A stretch of 64,000 nucleotides of DNA from Paraburkholderia silvatlantica (GCF_003096715.1 NZ_QEOL01000025.1:62001-126000), one strand, 5' to 3'; positions 1 to 9,410 are shown, counted from the first letter of the stretch. Numbers and translations: made by a program. The notes: generated by a model from the letters alone, not told the origin.

Positions 1-879
1 GCGCTCGCAGCGGCGATCGCCATCGCACTCCTCGCGTACGCGCCGCGGCCTTGCGCGGCCGCCGGCCAAAACACCTTCGCTACACCCGACGCGGCGATGG
101 CCGCGTTCGGCGACGCCGTGGCCGGCAACGACGAGGCGGAACTGCGCACGCTCTTTGGGGCAGATTTCCGCCAGCTCATACCGCCGGTTGGCGCGGAGAT
201 CCGCGACAAGTTCCTGAGTGAATGGCAGACTTCGCACACCATTCAGGATACCGATGCAAATCACGCGATGATCGCCGTTGGCGACGACGGCTGGACCTTT
301 CCGGTCCCGCTCGTCAAAACCGCCCAGGGCTGGCACTTCGACACGCACGCCGGTGTCGAGGAGATGCGCGTGCGCCGCATTGGCCGAAACGAGCTTGCCG
401 TGATGCAGACGATGCTCGCGGTCTACGACGCGCAACGCGAATATGCGCAGACCTATCACGACGGCAGCAACATGCTGGTCTACGCCAGCAAGCTCGCGAG
501 TTCGCCGGGCAAGCAGGACGGCCTGTACTGGCCGACCGGCCCCGACGCCACGCCGAGCCCGCTAGGCGTCGCATTCCTCAAGGCCGGCGCGCGCAATGCC
601 GAAAACGCCGGTTACTACGGCTACCACTACAAGCTGCTGACCTCCCAGGGTCCGCACGCGCCGGGCGGCGCGTATAACTACATGGTCGACAACAAGCTGT
701 TCGGCGGCTTTGGCGTCGTTGCGTGGCCGGTGCGGTACGGCGACACGGGTATCAAGACATTCATGGTGAGCCACGACGGCCAGGTCTACGAGCGCGATCT
801 CGGCCCGGATGGCGCCGCTAAGGCCGAAGCGATGACGTCCTTCGATCCGGGCCCGGGATGGTCGAAGGCTTCGCCGTGA
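1..879 (+). CDS. DUF2950 family exported protein (5' end outside window)
   Basis: The reading frame is open from base 1, so the true start lies upstream. The first residues in the window (ALAAAIAIALLAYAP, then a Cys/Ala-rich stretch) look like the end of a signal peptide, and an internal ATG at 97 is too late to be the start. The C-terminal half carries the DUF2950 signature: GKQDGLYWP, SPLG, then GYYGYHYKLLTSQGP and GGFGVVAWPVRYG. DUF2950 proteins are envelope proteins of unknown function, often next to DUF3300 genes, so the gene cut off upstream may be one. The gene is tail-to-tail with the next gene. Family call is fairly sure; function is unknown. Confidence 0.8.
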   Translation, partial: ALAAAIAIALLAYAPRPCAAAGQNTFATPDAAMAAFGDAVAGNDEAELRTLFGADFRQLIPPVGAEIRDKFLSEWQTSHTIQDTDANHAMIAVGDDGWTFPVPLVKTAQGWHFDTHAGVEEMRVRRIGRNELAVMQTMLAVYDAQREYAQTYHDGSNMLVYASKLASSPGKQDGLYWPTGPDATPSPLGVAFLKAGARNAENAGYYGYHYKLLTSQGPHAPGGAYNYMVDNKLFGGFGVVAWPVRYGDTGIKTFMVSHDGQVYERDLGPDGAAKAEAMTSFDPGPGWSKASP

Positions 880-917
880 CGCTCGGCACTGGCGCGACGT
901 CGACGCAGCGCCGCGTG

Positions 918-1754
918 TCAAGGCGCGTGCGCGGGTTCGGGGGCGCTCGCGCGCGCCGGCGCATCTTCGCCGAGCATGTAGAGCAGTAGCGCGTCGCGAT
1001 CGGGTCCGCTCATCGCCGCCGTCGAGCGCATGAGCACCGCGCTCGCCCAGCAGATGTCAGCCATCGTGGCGCCCGGCCCGCCGTTCGTGACGCGCTCGAG
1101 CCGCGCCACGGATTGCGGATCGCCAGCGAGCGTGGCGTTGACCGCATCGTCCAGATGCCGCAATGCCTGCTCGTACGCCACGGGCGTGGGCAACCTGACC
1201 GGCGCGGCGAGCACGGAACGGATCACCACGCGATAAAGCAACGAGAAGTATTCGGCCGTGTCGGCATCGCTCATGCTGCCGATCGAAATGCTTTGGCCAA
1301 TGTCCTGCACGCTCGCCACGCCCTGACAATCGCCGCGCGCCGCGCGGCCCATGTATTTCGCGAGCAGCGTGAAGTACGCCAACCGGTCTTGCGGCGTCAG
1401 ACGCGCAATGCCGCCGCGGATCAGGCGCTCGCGCGCCGCGTCGTCGCGCAGCCGCGCCTCGAGGCCCGCCGCGCCGCCGGGCACGGCGACCGCTACGGCC
1501 GGGTCCGCGCGCAGCCGGTAGAACCAGGCTTCGACGATGCGCGCCTTGATCGTCTCCTGCTCCACGCCGGCCTCGCGCAACGCCGCCGCGCTTTGCGCGG
1601 ACGTCGGCTCGGCGGGCGCGACAACGTAATCGAGCACCGCGAAGAGTCCCGCCGGCGTGTCCTCGCTGCGCGGCACGCTGCCCGACGCATCGTGGCCCGC
1701 CAGCGCCAGCGCAGTGGCCAACAGTGCGAACGACGCACAATGCAACGTCTTCAT
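918..1754 (-). CDS. secreted protein of unknown function
   Basis: A 278-residue protein starting at the ATG at 1754, where a classic signal peptide begins (MKTLHCASFALLATALALAG). The frame stays open 13 codons further upstream, but those codons overlap the pqiC end and carry no signal sequence. The mature part is mainly alpha-helical and acidic, with a single Cys near the middle (RGDCQGV) and another in DICWAS. I recognise no family. It lies 20 bases downstream of pqiC on the same strand and is probably transcribed with the pqi operon, so an envelope role is a reasonable guess only. Confidence 0.6.
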   Translation of the reverse strand: MKTLHCASFALLATALALAGHDASGSVPRSEDTPAGLFAVLDYVVAPAEPTSAQSAAALREAGVEQETIKARIVEAWFYRLRADPAVAVAVPGGAAGLEARLRDDAARERLIRGGIARLTPQDRLAYFTLLAKYMGRAARGDCQGVASVQDIGQSISIGSMSDADTAEYFSLLYRVVIRSVLAAPVRLPTPVAYEQALRHLDDAVNATLAGDPQSVARLERVTNGGPGATMADICWASAVLMRSTAAMSGPDRDALLLYMLGEDAPARASAPEPAHAP

Positions 1755-1773
1755 GAGACCCCGCGTGGCGTAC

Positions 1774-2406
1774 TCACTCCGTCGCACTGCCAACTGTTGC
1801 GTGGTCCGCGCGAATCGCGGCGGCGATGTCCGCGCTGATGGTGGCGAGTGCGCGATCGTGCGCGTCGACGAGCGCGCCGTAGTCCTGGCTCGTCACCTGC
1901 TCGTGCGCCACCGTGTGCCCGAGCGTCAGCGCCTGGTGACCCGGCGGGCGCACGACCCATTGCGCATCGATCGTCACCGAGTCTCCCAATACGCTGTCAA
2001 TGCGCGTGATATCCACGCGAACGCGCCAGACAGGCGGGATGGCCGCGCCATCGAACGTCGAGACGTGCGCCGTACCGAGCCGCTGCGCAAGGTCCGCGGC
2101 AACGACGCGTCCGACGTCCAGTTTGAGCGGCGTGGCCCAGCGCGCGAACTCGTTCATCTGGATCGTGTTGTCCGGATTGCGCGTCACGATTTGCGGGCGG
2201 TCCACCATGTCGGGCACAGTTACGGGCCCGACGATGACATCGAGCGCAGAAGCGCCCGTTGGCACGGCGGGCGATGTGTTCGACGCCGCCGCGCTCGCTT
2301 CGTCGGCGCGCAGCGCATAAAACGTGGGCGACGGCGAGGAGCAGGCGGCAAGGCACGCCAGCGCGGCGGCGAGAGCGCGAGGCACGGTCAGGTTGCGGCG
2401 GTTCAC
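1774..2406 (-). CDS. pqiC: PqiC-type outer membrane lipoprotein
   Basis: A 210-residue lipoprotein of the PqiC/YmbA (ABC transport auxiliary) family. It has a lipoprotein signal with lipobox LAAC at residues 19-22, followed by the family's typical SPSPTFYALR start of the mature protein and the VGPVTVPDMVDRPQIV segment. It starts with GTG in a GTGA overlap with the pqiB stop, which indicates translational coupling. In E. coli PqiC sits in the outer membrane and receives the PqiB tunnel, forming a lipid path across the periplasm. Position after pqiA and pqiB supports the assignment. Confidence 0.88.
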   Translation of the reverse strand: MNRRNLTVPRALAAALACLAACSSPSPTFYALRADEASAAASNTSPAVPTGASALDVIVGPVTVPDMVDRPQIVTRNPDNTIQMNEFARWATPLKLDVGRVVAADLAQRLGTAHVSTFDGAAIPPVWRVRVDITRIDSVLGDSVTIDAQWVVRPPGHQALTLGHTVAHEQVTSQDYGALVDAHDRALATISADIAAAIRADHATVGSATE

Positions 2407-4022
2407 TGCTTGCCTCCGGGTTTGCCCTGCACCACGGCCTCGGGATGGCGCTCGAGATAGTCCGTGAGCATGCGCACGGAAGCCGCGGTGCGGGCCAGTT
2501 CACGCATGGCGTCGCTCGTGTTCTGCTGAAGCTGCGAGTCGGGCTGCAAGGCGTCGGTGGCCGAGTTGAGCGTCGATTGCGCCGCCGAGAGCGTGTCGTG
2601 CGCCTGCGGCACGACATCGGTGCCCAGCTTCGCCATCACGTCGTTCGCGCTTTGCAGCGTGCGCTGCGCATTCGCGCCGATCGCCTCGAAAGGAATGCTG
2701 TTGAGCTTCGCGAGCAGCCGCGTGAGCGAATCCTGCAGCGATTGCAACGTGCGCGGCACCGTCGGCAGCTCGGGCGGCGTTCTCGACCAGTCGATCTTCG
2801 CCTTCGGCGCGTCCGGGAAGACGTCGAAGGCAACGTAGAGCTGCCCCGTGAGCGGATTACCCGAGCGCAGCTGGAAGCGAAAGCCGCTGGAGACCAGGAA
2901 CTCGGCGAGCTGGCGCGGTTGCGCAGTGAGGCGTCCGGCCGGACGGCCATTCTCGAAGCGCGACGTAAAGCGCTCCGGATACAGGTTGATTTCAACAGGA
3001 ATGCTGAACTGCTTCTTGACCGGATCGAAACGCGTGTAGATGCGTGTGACCTCGCCGATCACGACGCCGCGGAAATCGATGGGCGCACCCACGGTCAGCC
3101 CGCGTACCGAATCGTAGAAGGTCACGACGTAGGTGTCGATAATGCGGTCATGCTCCTTCATCGAGTCGGCGTGCGTGGCGTAAAGCTCGAACTTCGAGTT
3201 GTCGTCGGCCTCCGGCGAATCACTGCTGGCGTCGGGTGTTTCGAACGCCACGCCGCCAATGAGCAGCGACACCACCGACTGCGTGTTGATCTGCACGCCG
3301 TCCGGGCTTAGCGAGACGTCGAGTCCGCTCGCATGCCAGAAACGCGTATCGCTGCGCACGAACCTGTCGTAGGGTGCGTTCACGAACACGCGCAACGTCA
3401 CGCCCTTGCCGTTCGGGTCCATTTCATAGGAAGCGACCTGCCCGACCTGAAGACGGCGGAAAAACACCGGCGAGCCGACATCGAGCGAGCCCATGTTTGT
3501 GCTGTGCAACACGAACTCGCGGCCCGGAACATCGCTCGGGATGACAGGCGGCACTTCGAGCCCCACGAAGTCGTGGCGCGTTTTACTGGCGTTGCCTTCA
3601 TCCATGCCGACATACGAACCCGAGAGCAGCGTGCCCAGGCCCGAAACCGTGCCGCCCGAAATGCGCGGGCGCACGACCCAGAAGCGCGTGTTGTCGACGA
3701 GCATGCTCGCCGCGTCTTTCACGAGCTCGCCGGTCGCGATCACACGCTTGTGATCGGGCGAGAGCGTGACCGCCTTCACCACGCCGATATCGACGTCCTT
3801 GTACTTGATCTTCGTTTTGCCGGCTTCGAGACCGTCGCCGGTCTTGAAGCTGATCGTGATGGTCGGCCCCTCCTCGATGATCGCCTTGGCGGCGAGCCAG
3901 CCGCCAATGAGTACCGCGACGATCGGCACGAGCCATACGATCTGCATGCGCCAGCGCGAGCCGTGCACCGGCTTCGCCTCGGGCAGGTCCGGCAAGGAAT
4001 GGTCGTCACCGGGCGCTGCCAT
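2403..4022 (-). CDS. pqiB: PqiB, MCE-family intermembrane transport protein
   Basis: A 539-residue protein with one N-terminal membrane helix (about residues 25-45) followed by three MCE domains. Each begins with a pattern like ITISFKTGDGLEAGKTKIKYKDV, GSPVFFRRLQVGQV or GAPIDFRGVVIGEV. The C-terminal third is helical, as in the PqiB needle. The ATG at 4022 has GGAG seven bases upstream; the GTG two codons earlier is too close to that site. It overlaps the end of pqiA by 17 bases and couples to pqiC. The family forms a periplasm-spanning tunnel for lipids; the real cargo here is not known. Confidence 0.92.
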   Translation of the reverse strand: MAAPGDDHSLPDLPEAKPVHGSRWRMQIVWLVPIVAVLIGGWLAAKAIIEEGPTITISFKTGDGLEAGKTKIKYKDVDIGVVKAVTLSPDHKRVIATGELVKDAASMLVDNTRFWVVRPRISGGTVSGLGTLLSGSYVGMDEGNASKTRHDFVGLEVPPVIPSDVPGREFVLHSTNMGSLDVGSPVFFRRLQVGQVASYEMDPNGKGVTLRVFVNAPYDRFVRSDTRFWHASGLDVSLSPDGVQINTQSVVSLLIGGVAFETPDASSDSPEADDNSKFELYATHADSMKEHDRIIDTYVVTFYDSVRGLTVGAPIDFRGVVIGEVTRIYTRFDPVKKQFSIPVEINLYPERFTSRFENGRPAGRLTAQPRQLAEFLVSSGFRFQLRSGNPLTGQLYVAFDVFPDAPKAKIDWSRTPPELPTVPRTLQSLQDSLTRLLAKLNSIPFEAIGANAQRTLQSANDVMAKLGTDVVPQAHDTLSAAQSTLNSATDALQPDSQLQQNTSDAMRELARTAASVRMLTDYLERHPEAVVQGKPGGKQ

Positions 4023-5322
4023 TTTCACGCTCCATCGCGTCCCAGATGAGACGCGGGTCGAACATGTTCGCGGCGAACATCGTGAGGATCACGACGGCAC
4101 CGAAAGCGATCGCGGCAGGGCCCGCCTTGATCGTGGCGAGCGCATTGAACTGCACCAGCGCGACAAGCATCGTGATCACGTAGATGTCGAGCATCGACCA
4201 GCGGCCGACCAGCTCGATCAGCCGGTAGATGCGCGTGCGTTGTTCGGGCAGCCAGGTCCAGCGGCGCTGTGTGGACCACGTCAGATACGAAAGCCCGAGA
4301 ATCTTCAGCATGGGCACGGCGATGCTGGCAATAAACACGAGCAGCGCAAGCGGCCAGGAACCCGACACCCACAGATACACCACGCCGCTCATGATCGTGT
4401 CCTTCTGCGTGCCGAACAGCGAACTCGTGTCCATCACGGGCAGCACGTTCGCGGGCACGTACAGCACCATCGCCGCGACCAGAAGCGCCCACGTGCGCGA
4501 GAGGCTCGCGACCTTGCGCAGATGCAGCGCGCTGCCGCAGCGCGGGCACGCCGCCGCATGCGCGGCCGCCGGCATGCGCGCGAGCAGCCCGCACGCATGG
4601 CAGCGCGCGATGCCGCACGCAGCGCCCGTGAGCGGGACTGCAGCGCGCTCGCCTCGCGCCCTGGGCGCCTCGCCAGACGCAACGTCCGTTGTCACGTTGG
4701 GCACGTTGGCGGGCTGCGTCGCCCGCGCCACGCGCGACCAGAACTGGCGCGCGTCGAACGCCGCGCTCGCGCCCGCGAGCACCAGCATCAACGCGCCGAA
4801 CGACCACAATGCAACGCCCGTCACGACCGTTGCGATATGGGACAGCTTCACGAGCGCGACCAGCAGGCCGAGTATCAGCACCTCGGTCATGCCCCAGGGC
4901 CGCGCGATGTACATCGCGCGAAACAGGAGCGGCGCCTGCCAGGGCGCGCGGCCGACAGCGAGCGGCACGAGCAGCGCGAGCAGACACATGACCTGCATGC
5001 CCGGCATGAGGATCGTCGTGGCGAACACCAGCGCGGCGATGGGCCACATGCCGTCGAGATAGAGAATCTCGACGGCATGCCACAGCGTCGTGCGCACGAG
5101 ATTGCCGTTCACCGAGAGTCCGACGATCGGATACAGGTTGGAAATGACAAACAGCACGAGCGCGCCCAGCGCGAGCGCGAGCGCACGGCCAAGGCTTTCC
5201 GGAAGATCCCGCTCCAGTTCGGCGTTGCAGCGCAGGCAGCGCAGCGTGCCACCCGGCGGGCAAGACGCGCCGCGCTGCATGAGATCGCAGTCGTGGCAAA
5301 CAAGAAGCTCCGCGCGCTTCAT
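4006..5322 (-). CDS. pqiA: PqiA, paraquat-inducible inner membrane protein with two PqiA domains
   Basis: A 438-residue polytopic protein with a tandem arrangement. Each half begins with a CxxC zinc-ribbon-like module (CHDCDLMQ...CLRC, then CHACGLLAR...CPRCG) followed by about four membrane helices. The second half shows the PqiA signature region VPANVLPVMDTSSLFG and FIASIAVPMLKILGLSYL. The ATG at 5322 is preceded by GGGAGG eight bases upstream, so it is preferred over the in-frame ATG 14 codons earlier. It is the first gene of pqiABC. PqiA works with PqiB in the inner membrane, and related operons respond to membrane stress. Confidence 0.92.
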   Translation of the reverse strand: MKRAELLVCHDCDLMQRGASCPPGGTLRCLRCNAELERDLPESLGRALALALGALVLFVISNLYPIVGLSVNGNLVRTTLWHAVEILYLDGMWPIAALVFATTILMPGMQVMCLLALLVPLAVGRAPWQAPLLFRAMYIARPWGMTEVLILGLLVALVKLSHIATVVTGVALWSFGALMLVLAGASAAFDARQFWSRVARATQPANVPNVTTDVASGEAPRARGERAAVPLTGAACGIARCHACGLLARMPAAAHAAACPRCGSALHLRKVASLSRTWALLVAAMVLYVPANVLPVMDTSSLFGTQKDTIMSGVVYLWVSGSWPLALLVFIASIAVPMLKILGLSYLTWSTQRRWTWLPEQRTRIYRLIELVGRWSMLDIYVITMLVALVQFNALATIKAGPAAIAFGAVVILTMFAANMFDPRLIWDAMERENGSAR

Positions 5323-5394
5323 CGCGGGGCCCTCCCGGATCCGGTCGTGGCGTGGTCGATTCATCGTCGCTGTACCGATTCGGCATGCGGGGCG

Positions 5395-5781
5395 TCAGCC
5401 TGGCGGCGCCACGCCAAGCACCGCATGGACCGCGCCTATGAGCGCGGAGTCGTCGAACGGCTTGCGCAGGTACGCAACCGCGCCGGCGGCCTGCGCCTGC
5501 TCGCGCACGCGCGCATCGTCGTGCGCCGTAATCACGATGCACTGGATGCCGGTACCGCCCAACCGGCGCTGGACCTCGATACCGTTGATGCCGGGCATCT
5601 GGATATCGAGGACCACGCACGCCGGCGCGTGAGGCGCCGCAGCCGCCAGCGCGTCGAGAAAGGCCTCGCCGCTGGTGTACACGTCGGAGTCGATGCCGAC
5701 CGACTTCAACAGGCGCTGGATCGCTCGCCCGACCGACTCCTCGTCGTCGACGACGGCCACGGATCGTGTCACGTTGTTCAT
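5395..5781 (-). CDS. stand-alone response regulator receiver protein
   Basis: A 128-residue single receiver domain with no output domain. It has the acidic pair D12/D13, the phosphoacceptor D59 in VVLDIQMPG, T85 and the conserved K107 in YLRKPF. The family resembles FixJ-type receivers. The start is placed at the ATG at 5781 (MNNVTRSVAVVDDEE); an in-frame start 22 codons upstream would add a Gly-rich tail not seen in receivers. No kinase gene is adjacent, so the partner is unknown. It may act by protein-protein contact, like CheY or FixJ-N proteins. Confidence 0.82.
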   Translation of the reverse strand: MNNVTRSVAVVDDEESVGRAIQRLLKSVGIDSDVYTSGEAFLDALAAAAPHAPACVVLDIQMPGINGIEVQRRLGGTGIQCIVITAHDDARVREQAQAAGAVAYLRKPFDDSALIGAVHAVLGVAPPG

Positions 5782-5876
5782 TTGACTCAGCGTTCGGTTA
5801 CCGGTGAGGACAGCCAGCCCGGCGCCGCCGTGCGGGCCGACCGGCATCCTGAGCGCACGCGGCCCCCCATGCGCGA

Positions 5877-6467
5877 CTACTTGTGTGGTGCAGGCTTGAC
5901 GGATACGGCGAACGCTTCCGTATACACTGCCTCGACCTGATCGCCGACCTGCACGCTTGCAAGTTGCTGGGGGTCTTCGACCCGCAAGTCCATCGTCCCC
6001 CCTTCGGGTCCCATCAGCGTGACCATTTTTGTTTGGGTGTCGACCGCCACGACGTTTGCCGTGACCTTCACCTCACGCCCCACCATGCCGCCGGGCTTCT
6101 CGCCGGCAGCCGCGCGCTCGACCTGCGGCGTTTCCTGTACCGAGGTCTCGCCGCCGCCCCCCTTCTTCAGGCTCAGCGTGAGCGATTCCTTATAGGTCAT
6201 GGTCACGACGTCGCCGACCTTTAGTTGGTCGAAGTTTCTGACTTCCGGTCCCAGCTCGGCTTCGACCAGCTTGCCGTCGTGGCGCTTGAGCGTGACGGTG
6301 CGGGTATTGGCGTCGATCTTCGTAATCGTCGCCGTCACCTTGTGCATGCCGGTGACGGTTGCCTTGCCCGGCTCGTGCGTCACGTTGGCCGTCGTCTGGC
6401 CCTGGGCCGCGGCAAGCTGCGCCGCGGCGGCGATGACAGCTGTTACAACCCACTTGAGGTACGGCAT
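5877..6467 (-). CDS. exported protein with two similar beta-rich repeats
   Basis: A 196-residue protein with a signal peptide (MPYLKWVVTAVIAAAAQLAAAQG). Two related segments follow, about residues 40-100 (VTATITKIDANTRTVTLKR, QLKVGDVVTMTY) and 130-190 (VTANVVAVDTQTKMVTLMG, SVQVGDQVEAVYTEA), so the protein looks like an internal duplication of a small OB- or SH3-like barrel. The start at 6467 has a perfect AGGAGG seven bases upstream. Similar exported proteins are common in Burkholderia and have no assigned role. It is 12 bases downstream of the SYLF lipoprotein gene and probably in one transcript with it. Confidence 0.7.
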   Translation of the reverse strand: MPYLKWVVTAVIAAAAQLAAAQGQTTANVTHEPGKATVTGMHKVTATITKIDANTRTVTLKRHDGKLVEAELGPEVRNFDQLKVGDVVTMTYKESLTLSLKKGGGGETSVQETPQVERAAAGEKPGGMVGREVKVTANVVAVDTQTKMVTLMGPEGGTMDLRVEDPQQLASVQVGDQVEAVYTEAFAVSVKPAPHK

Positions 6468-6479
6468 CGCGACCTCCTG

Positions 6480-7058
6480 TTACAGATCGAGTTTCGTCAC
6501 CTTCGTACCCGCGACCGAAGCATCGGCCATGATGCCCGTATTGGTCATCACGATCGCCTGAACCGGCGCCGTCGCGGTTCTCGTGTCGATCTGTCCATTC
6601 GCACCGACCTTGACGAGCGCGACGGCAACGTCGCCGCCAACCGACCAGCCCTTCGAGTTGCGGAACTTGTCGAGCGAGTCCTGCGTCATGAAGAGAAAGA
6701 TCACGGCGGTGGACTGCACCCCCGCCTGCAAGCCGAACGAAGCGGCCGCCGTGCTGTAGTAACCGACCGTCGAGCCGCCTACGCGCAACGCACCCTGGCC
6801 GTATGAGCCGCCAATAATGAACGCTGCCTTGCCGACCGAAGGAAAGACCAGCACGCCCTGCGACTTGGCAACGAGTTCCTGCGAGCCCGGGACAGTCGAG
6901 AACAGCCGGGACATCGTGCCGTCCACGGCCGCATCGATCTCCTGGCGTTTCGCCGCGTCGGTCGCGCCGCTCGTCCCACTGCTCGTGGTCGTGCTGCAAC
7001 CCGCTGCGGCCAGCCCAGCCGCGGCCGCCGCCGTAAGCACAAAAATCCGTCGCTTCAT
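6480..7058 (-). CDS. SYLF/Ysc84-domain lipoprotein (BPSL1445-like)
   Basis: A 192-residue lipoprotein with a signal peptide and a lipobox ending at C21 (LAAAGC). The body carries the Ysc84/SYLF pattern: AKSQGVLVFPSVGKAAFIIGGSYGQGALRVGG, GYYSTAAASFGLQAGVQS and FLFMTQDSLDKF. The domain binds lipid in other proteins; in Burkholderia this family (BPSL1445) is a surface lipoprotein studied as an antigen, with function unresolved. GGAGG lies eight bases before the ATG. The next gene follows 12 bases later on the same strand. Confidence 0.85.
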   Translation of the reverse strand: MKRRIFVLTAAAAAGLAAAGCSTTTSSGTSGATDAAKRQEIDAAVDGTMSRLFSTVPGSQELVAKSQGVLVFPSVGKAAFIIGGSYGQGALRVGGSTVGYYSTAAASFGLQAGVQSTAVIFLFMTQDSLDKFRNSKGWSVGGDVAVALVKVGANGQIDTRTATAPVQAIVMTNTGIMADASVAGTKVTKLDL

Positions 7059-7252
7059 TGTTTTCCTCCATTGAGTTTAGACAGCCCGGACACGGCACTC
7101 ACGCATGCGGATCGAACGTCACGCGGGAATGAGACGTTGCTCGCACATCGTTGCGAAGCGTTGCTCATCGTTGAATTGCATAGTGTCAGACGCGGCACAC
7201 AGGACAAATCGGACCTTGGTCTTACGCCGCCCGAGCCGCAGCGCACACCGCG

Positions 7253-7726
7253 CTACTGCACCGTGTAGCCGCGCCCTTGCATGCACGCGGCAAAAGCCCG
7301 GTTGAACGTGTCGATCGCGCCCTGCTGCTGTTGCTGGGCATTGGCCTGCTGGGCACGCCGGTTCTGTCGCGCGCGCGATCCGCCCACCATCGTTCCGGCC
7401 GCTGCGCCTACTGCAGCGCCCTTGCCCGCGTCGCCCGTGATCGCGCCGATCACCGCGCCGCCCGCGGCACCACGCGCTGCGCCCTGAACACGCTCGCCTC
7501 CGCCCACGGCCGGGCCCGAAGGCGGCGGTGGCGTCGACGCAACCTGTTTCGGATCGATACCTGTGTTGCTCTTTGCCCACGAGTAGCACGCCGATTCGTC
7601 CGCGTGCTGTTGCTGCGCGCTCTGCCCCTTCGCGGGATAGGCAATCGGCGTTGCCTGCGCGGCACTCATCAAAAGCAGCACGGCGGCGCACAGGGCGCCG
7701 GTCCGACTATTTATATAGGTATCCAT
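7253..7726 (-). CDS. glycine-zipper exported protein
   Basis: A 157-residue protein beginning at the ATG at 7726, which has AAGGAG at the right distance and starts a signal peptide (TGALCAAVLLLMSAAQA). The longer frame upstream lacks a signal sequence and is not used. The middle holds alternating Gly/Ala small-residue repeats (AARGAAGGAVIGAITGDAGKGAAVGAAAGTMVGG) typical of YMGG-like or Gly-zipper envelope proteins, followed by a Gln-rich stretch and a C-terminal AFAACMQGRGYTV that resembles other small secreted Burkholderia proteins. Probably a membrane-associated envelope protein; the exact role is unknown. Confidence 0.72.
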   Translation of the reverse strand: MDTYINSRTGALCAAVLLLMSAAQATPIAYPAKGQSAQQQHADESACYSWAKSNTGIDPKQVASTPPPPSGPAVGGGERVQGAARGAAGGAVIGAITGDAGKGAAVGAAAGTMVGGSRARQNRRAQQANAQQQQQGAIDTFNRAFAACMQGRGYTVQ

Positions 7727-7918
7727 ATCAACTCCTTGAGCGCGTGCGAGATCGCGCCGATTACGCCTGCTGCCATCGGCGGGAGGTTGGGAAGTGACAG
7801 TCGTGCTGACGGCACGACACCCGAATCCGGGGCAAACACTGCGCCGTGCGACCGGCGCGGTGGTCTCTTCAATGATGTGGGAGCGGCACAGCGAAGGCAA
7901 TCAGACCATGGTCCTACC

Positions 7919-7937
7919 GTCAGCCGCAGCGGCTGAC
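7919..7937. repeat. perfect short inverted repeat downstream of the porin
   Basis: GTCAGCCGCAGCGGCTGAC is a 19-base perfect palindrome with a realistic 7-bp stem and 5-base loop. It lies about 80 bases beyond the porin stop and is the only strong hairpin in the gap. Without a T-run on the - strand it may be a weak or Rho-aided 3' end for the porin transcript. Confidence 0.4.
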
Positions 7938-8016
7938 AGGCTCAACGACGCGCCCGCCGGCGCACGGCCGGAACAGCCATGCAGCGCGGCGGGCGCAGAC
8001 GAGAGGCAGCGGGCGA

Positions 8017-9183
8017 TCAGAACTTGTGACGAATGCCGAGACTCACCATGATTTGCGAACTCGAACTGCCGTTCAGCCCATAGTCGGCGACCGAAGCGAC
8101 CGCGGTGGTCAGAATGGAACCCGTTGCGGTCGGCACGCGCTGCGTGCCGTTGGCGTGCTGCCACGCGCCGACCAGGTAGACGTCGGTACGCTTGGAGAGG
8201 TTGTAGTCGCCGCCCAGCGAGACCTGGTTATAGGTCGCCGAGGTGTCGCCCGCGCTGTGCGTCCACGTATAGCCGACACCGATGAGCGACGCCGGCGTGA
8301 GCGCATAGTTTATGAAACCGCCGGCGACGTTGTAGCGCTGGTTGGATGGGAAAAGCGACTGCGCGTCGGCCTTGTATTGCGCGTTGCTATACCGGCCGCC
8401 GAATGTCCACGGCCCGGCCACGTATTGCAGCGCGACGGAGCCAATGCCGACCCACTTGGCGGTTTCGTACGCGAGGTTCTGAAAACCGCCGTCGAACATG
8501 CCGTCCGAGCTGCTGGTCCAGTTGGTGCGGGGAATCGTGGAGTTTGCGTTGTGCATGCGGACGTAGCCCGCCGCGATGCTGAATGGGCCGGTCACATAGC
8601 TCGCCGCCGCCGACCAGGTCTGCTGCGAACCCGTCGCGCCCGCGACGCCTCCGAACGCATACATGCCTTCGATCTGGAAGCCCGCGAATTGCGGCGAGAG
8701 ATACTTGATCGCATTGTTCGTACGAGAGCTGTTGTCGTTGTTGTCGACATCGCCCGGCGTGGCGAAGGTGCTGCCCCAGTAATTGTCTGCGGTAAGCGGC
8801 TGAACCATGTCGACGACAGGGTCGTATTGACGGCCCAGGGTGAGCGTGCCGTACTGCTGGTGCGTCAAGCCCACGAACGCCTGCCGGCCGAACAGTCGGC
8901 TGCCCTGCTGCGAAGTCCCGCTATTGATGTCGAATCCGCTTTCCAGCTGGAAGATCGCTTTCAGGCCGCCGCCCAGATCCTCGGTTCCCTTCAACCCCCA
9001 GCGAGACCCTTGCAGATTGCCGCCTTGCATCCGATACAGGTTGTTGCCCTGAGCGTCGGCGTTGTGGACGAACTGAAAGGCCTCGTCGATCACGCCATAC
9101 AGGGTCACACTGCTTTGCGCGTGAGCGGCCGGCGCCAGCACGGTGAGCGGAACAGGAAGCAACATAAGCGCAAGCTTTTTCAT
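8017..9183 (-). CDS. Gram-negative trimeric porin (OmpC/Omp38-like)
   Basis: A 388-residue outer membrane porin. It has a signal peptide (MKKLALMLLPVPLTVLAPAAHAQ), then the family start SSVTLYGVIDEAFQFVHN, the GSRWGLKGTEDLGGGLKAIFQLESGF block, the QAFVGL strand, and an aromatic C-terminal end (SLGIRHKF) that the Bam machinery recognises. The ATG at 9183 is chosen because GAAGGAG lies eight bases upstream. Length fits the betaproteobacterial porin family (350-400 residues). It stands alone between unrelated genes. Specificity cannot be read from the sequence. Confidence 0.93.
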   Translation of the reverse strand: MKKLALMLLPVPLTVLAPAAHAQSSVTLYGVIDEAFQFVHNADAQGNNLYRMQGGNLQGSRWGLKGTEDLGGGLKAIFQLESGFDINSGTSQQGSRLFGRQAFVGLTHQQYGTLTLGRQYDPVVDMVQPLTADNYWGSTFATPGDVDNNDNSSRTNNAIKYLSPQFAGFQIEGMYAFGGVAGATGSQQTWSAAASYVTGPFSIAAGYVRMHNANSTIPRTNWTSSSDGMFDGGFQNLAYETAKWVGIGSVALQYVAGPWTFGGRYSNAQYKADAQSLFPSNQRYNVAGGFINYALTPASLIGVGYTWTHSAGDTSATYNQVSLGGDYNLSKRTDVYLVGAWQHANGTQRVPTATGSILTTAVASVADYGLNGSSSSQIMVSLGIRHKF

Positions 9184-9410
9184 GTTTGCAACTCCTTCAC
9201 GCACCGGGTAATCGGTATTCCTATGTTAGTCGCTTGCTTCGGAACGACCTCGGCGTGAAATTGGTTCCGTTGTCGGCGCAAGACACCCAATGCGGCACGA
9301 ATGAAGACCGGCACCTTGTAACCGCAGCTTAAATAAGGCATTGAGACCGGCATGTTTGCAAATGCCGTGGAACTCGCCTCACTGCGCCGATGTCCGTTTC
9401 GAATAAACAA

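Noticed and set aside
3766..5940. A 724-residue + strand frame across pqiB/pqiA
   Set aside because: It is antisense to the well-supported pqi operon and is rich in Arg/His/Gln, as high-GC antisense frames are.
7105..7305. Small + strand frames between the SYLF and glycine-zipper genes
   Set aside because: No ribosome site, no signal or domain; this is the intergenic space upstream of the SYLF gene.
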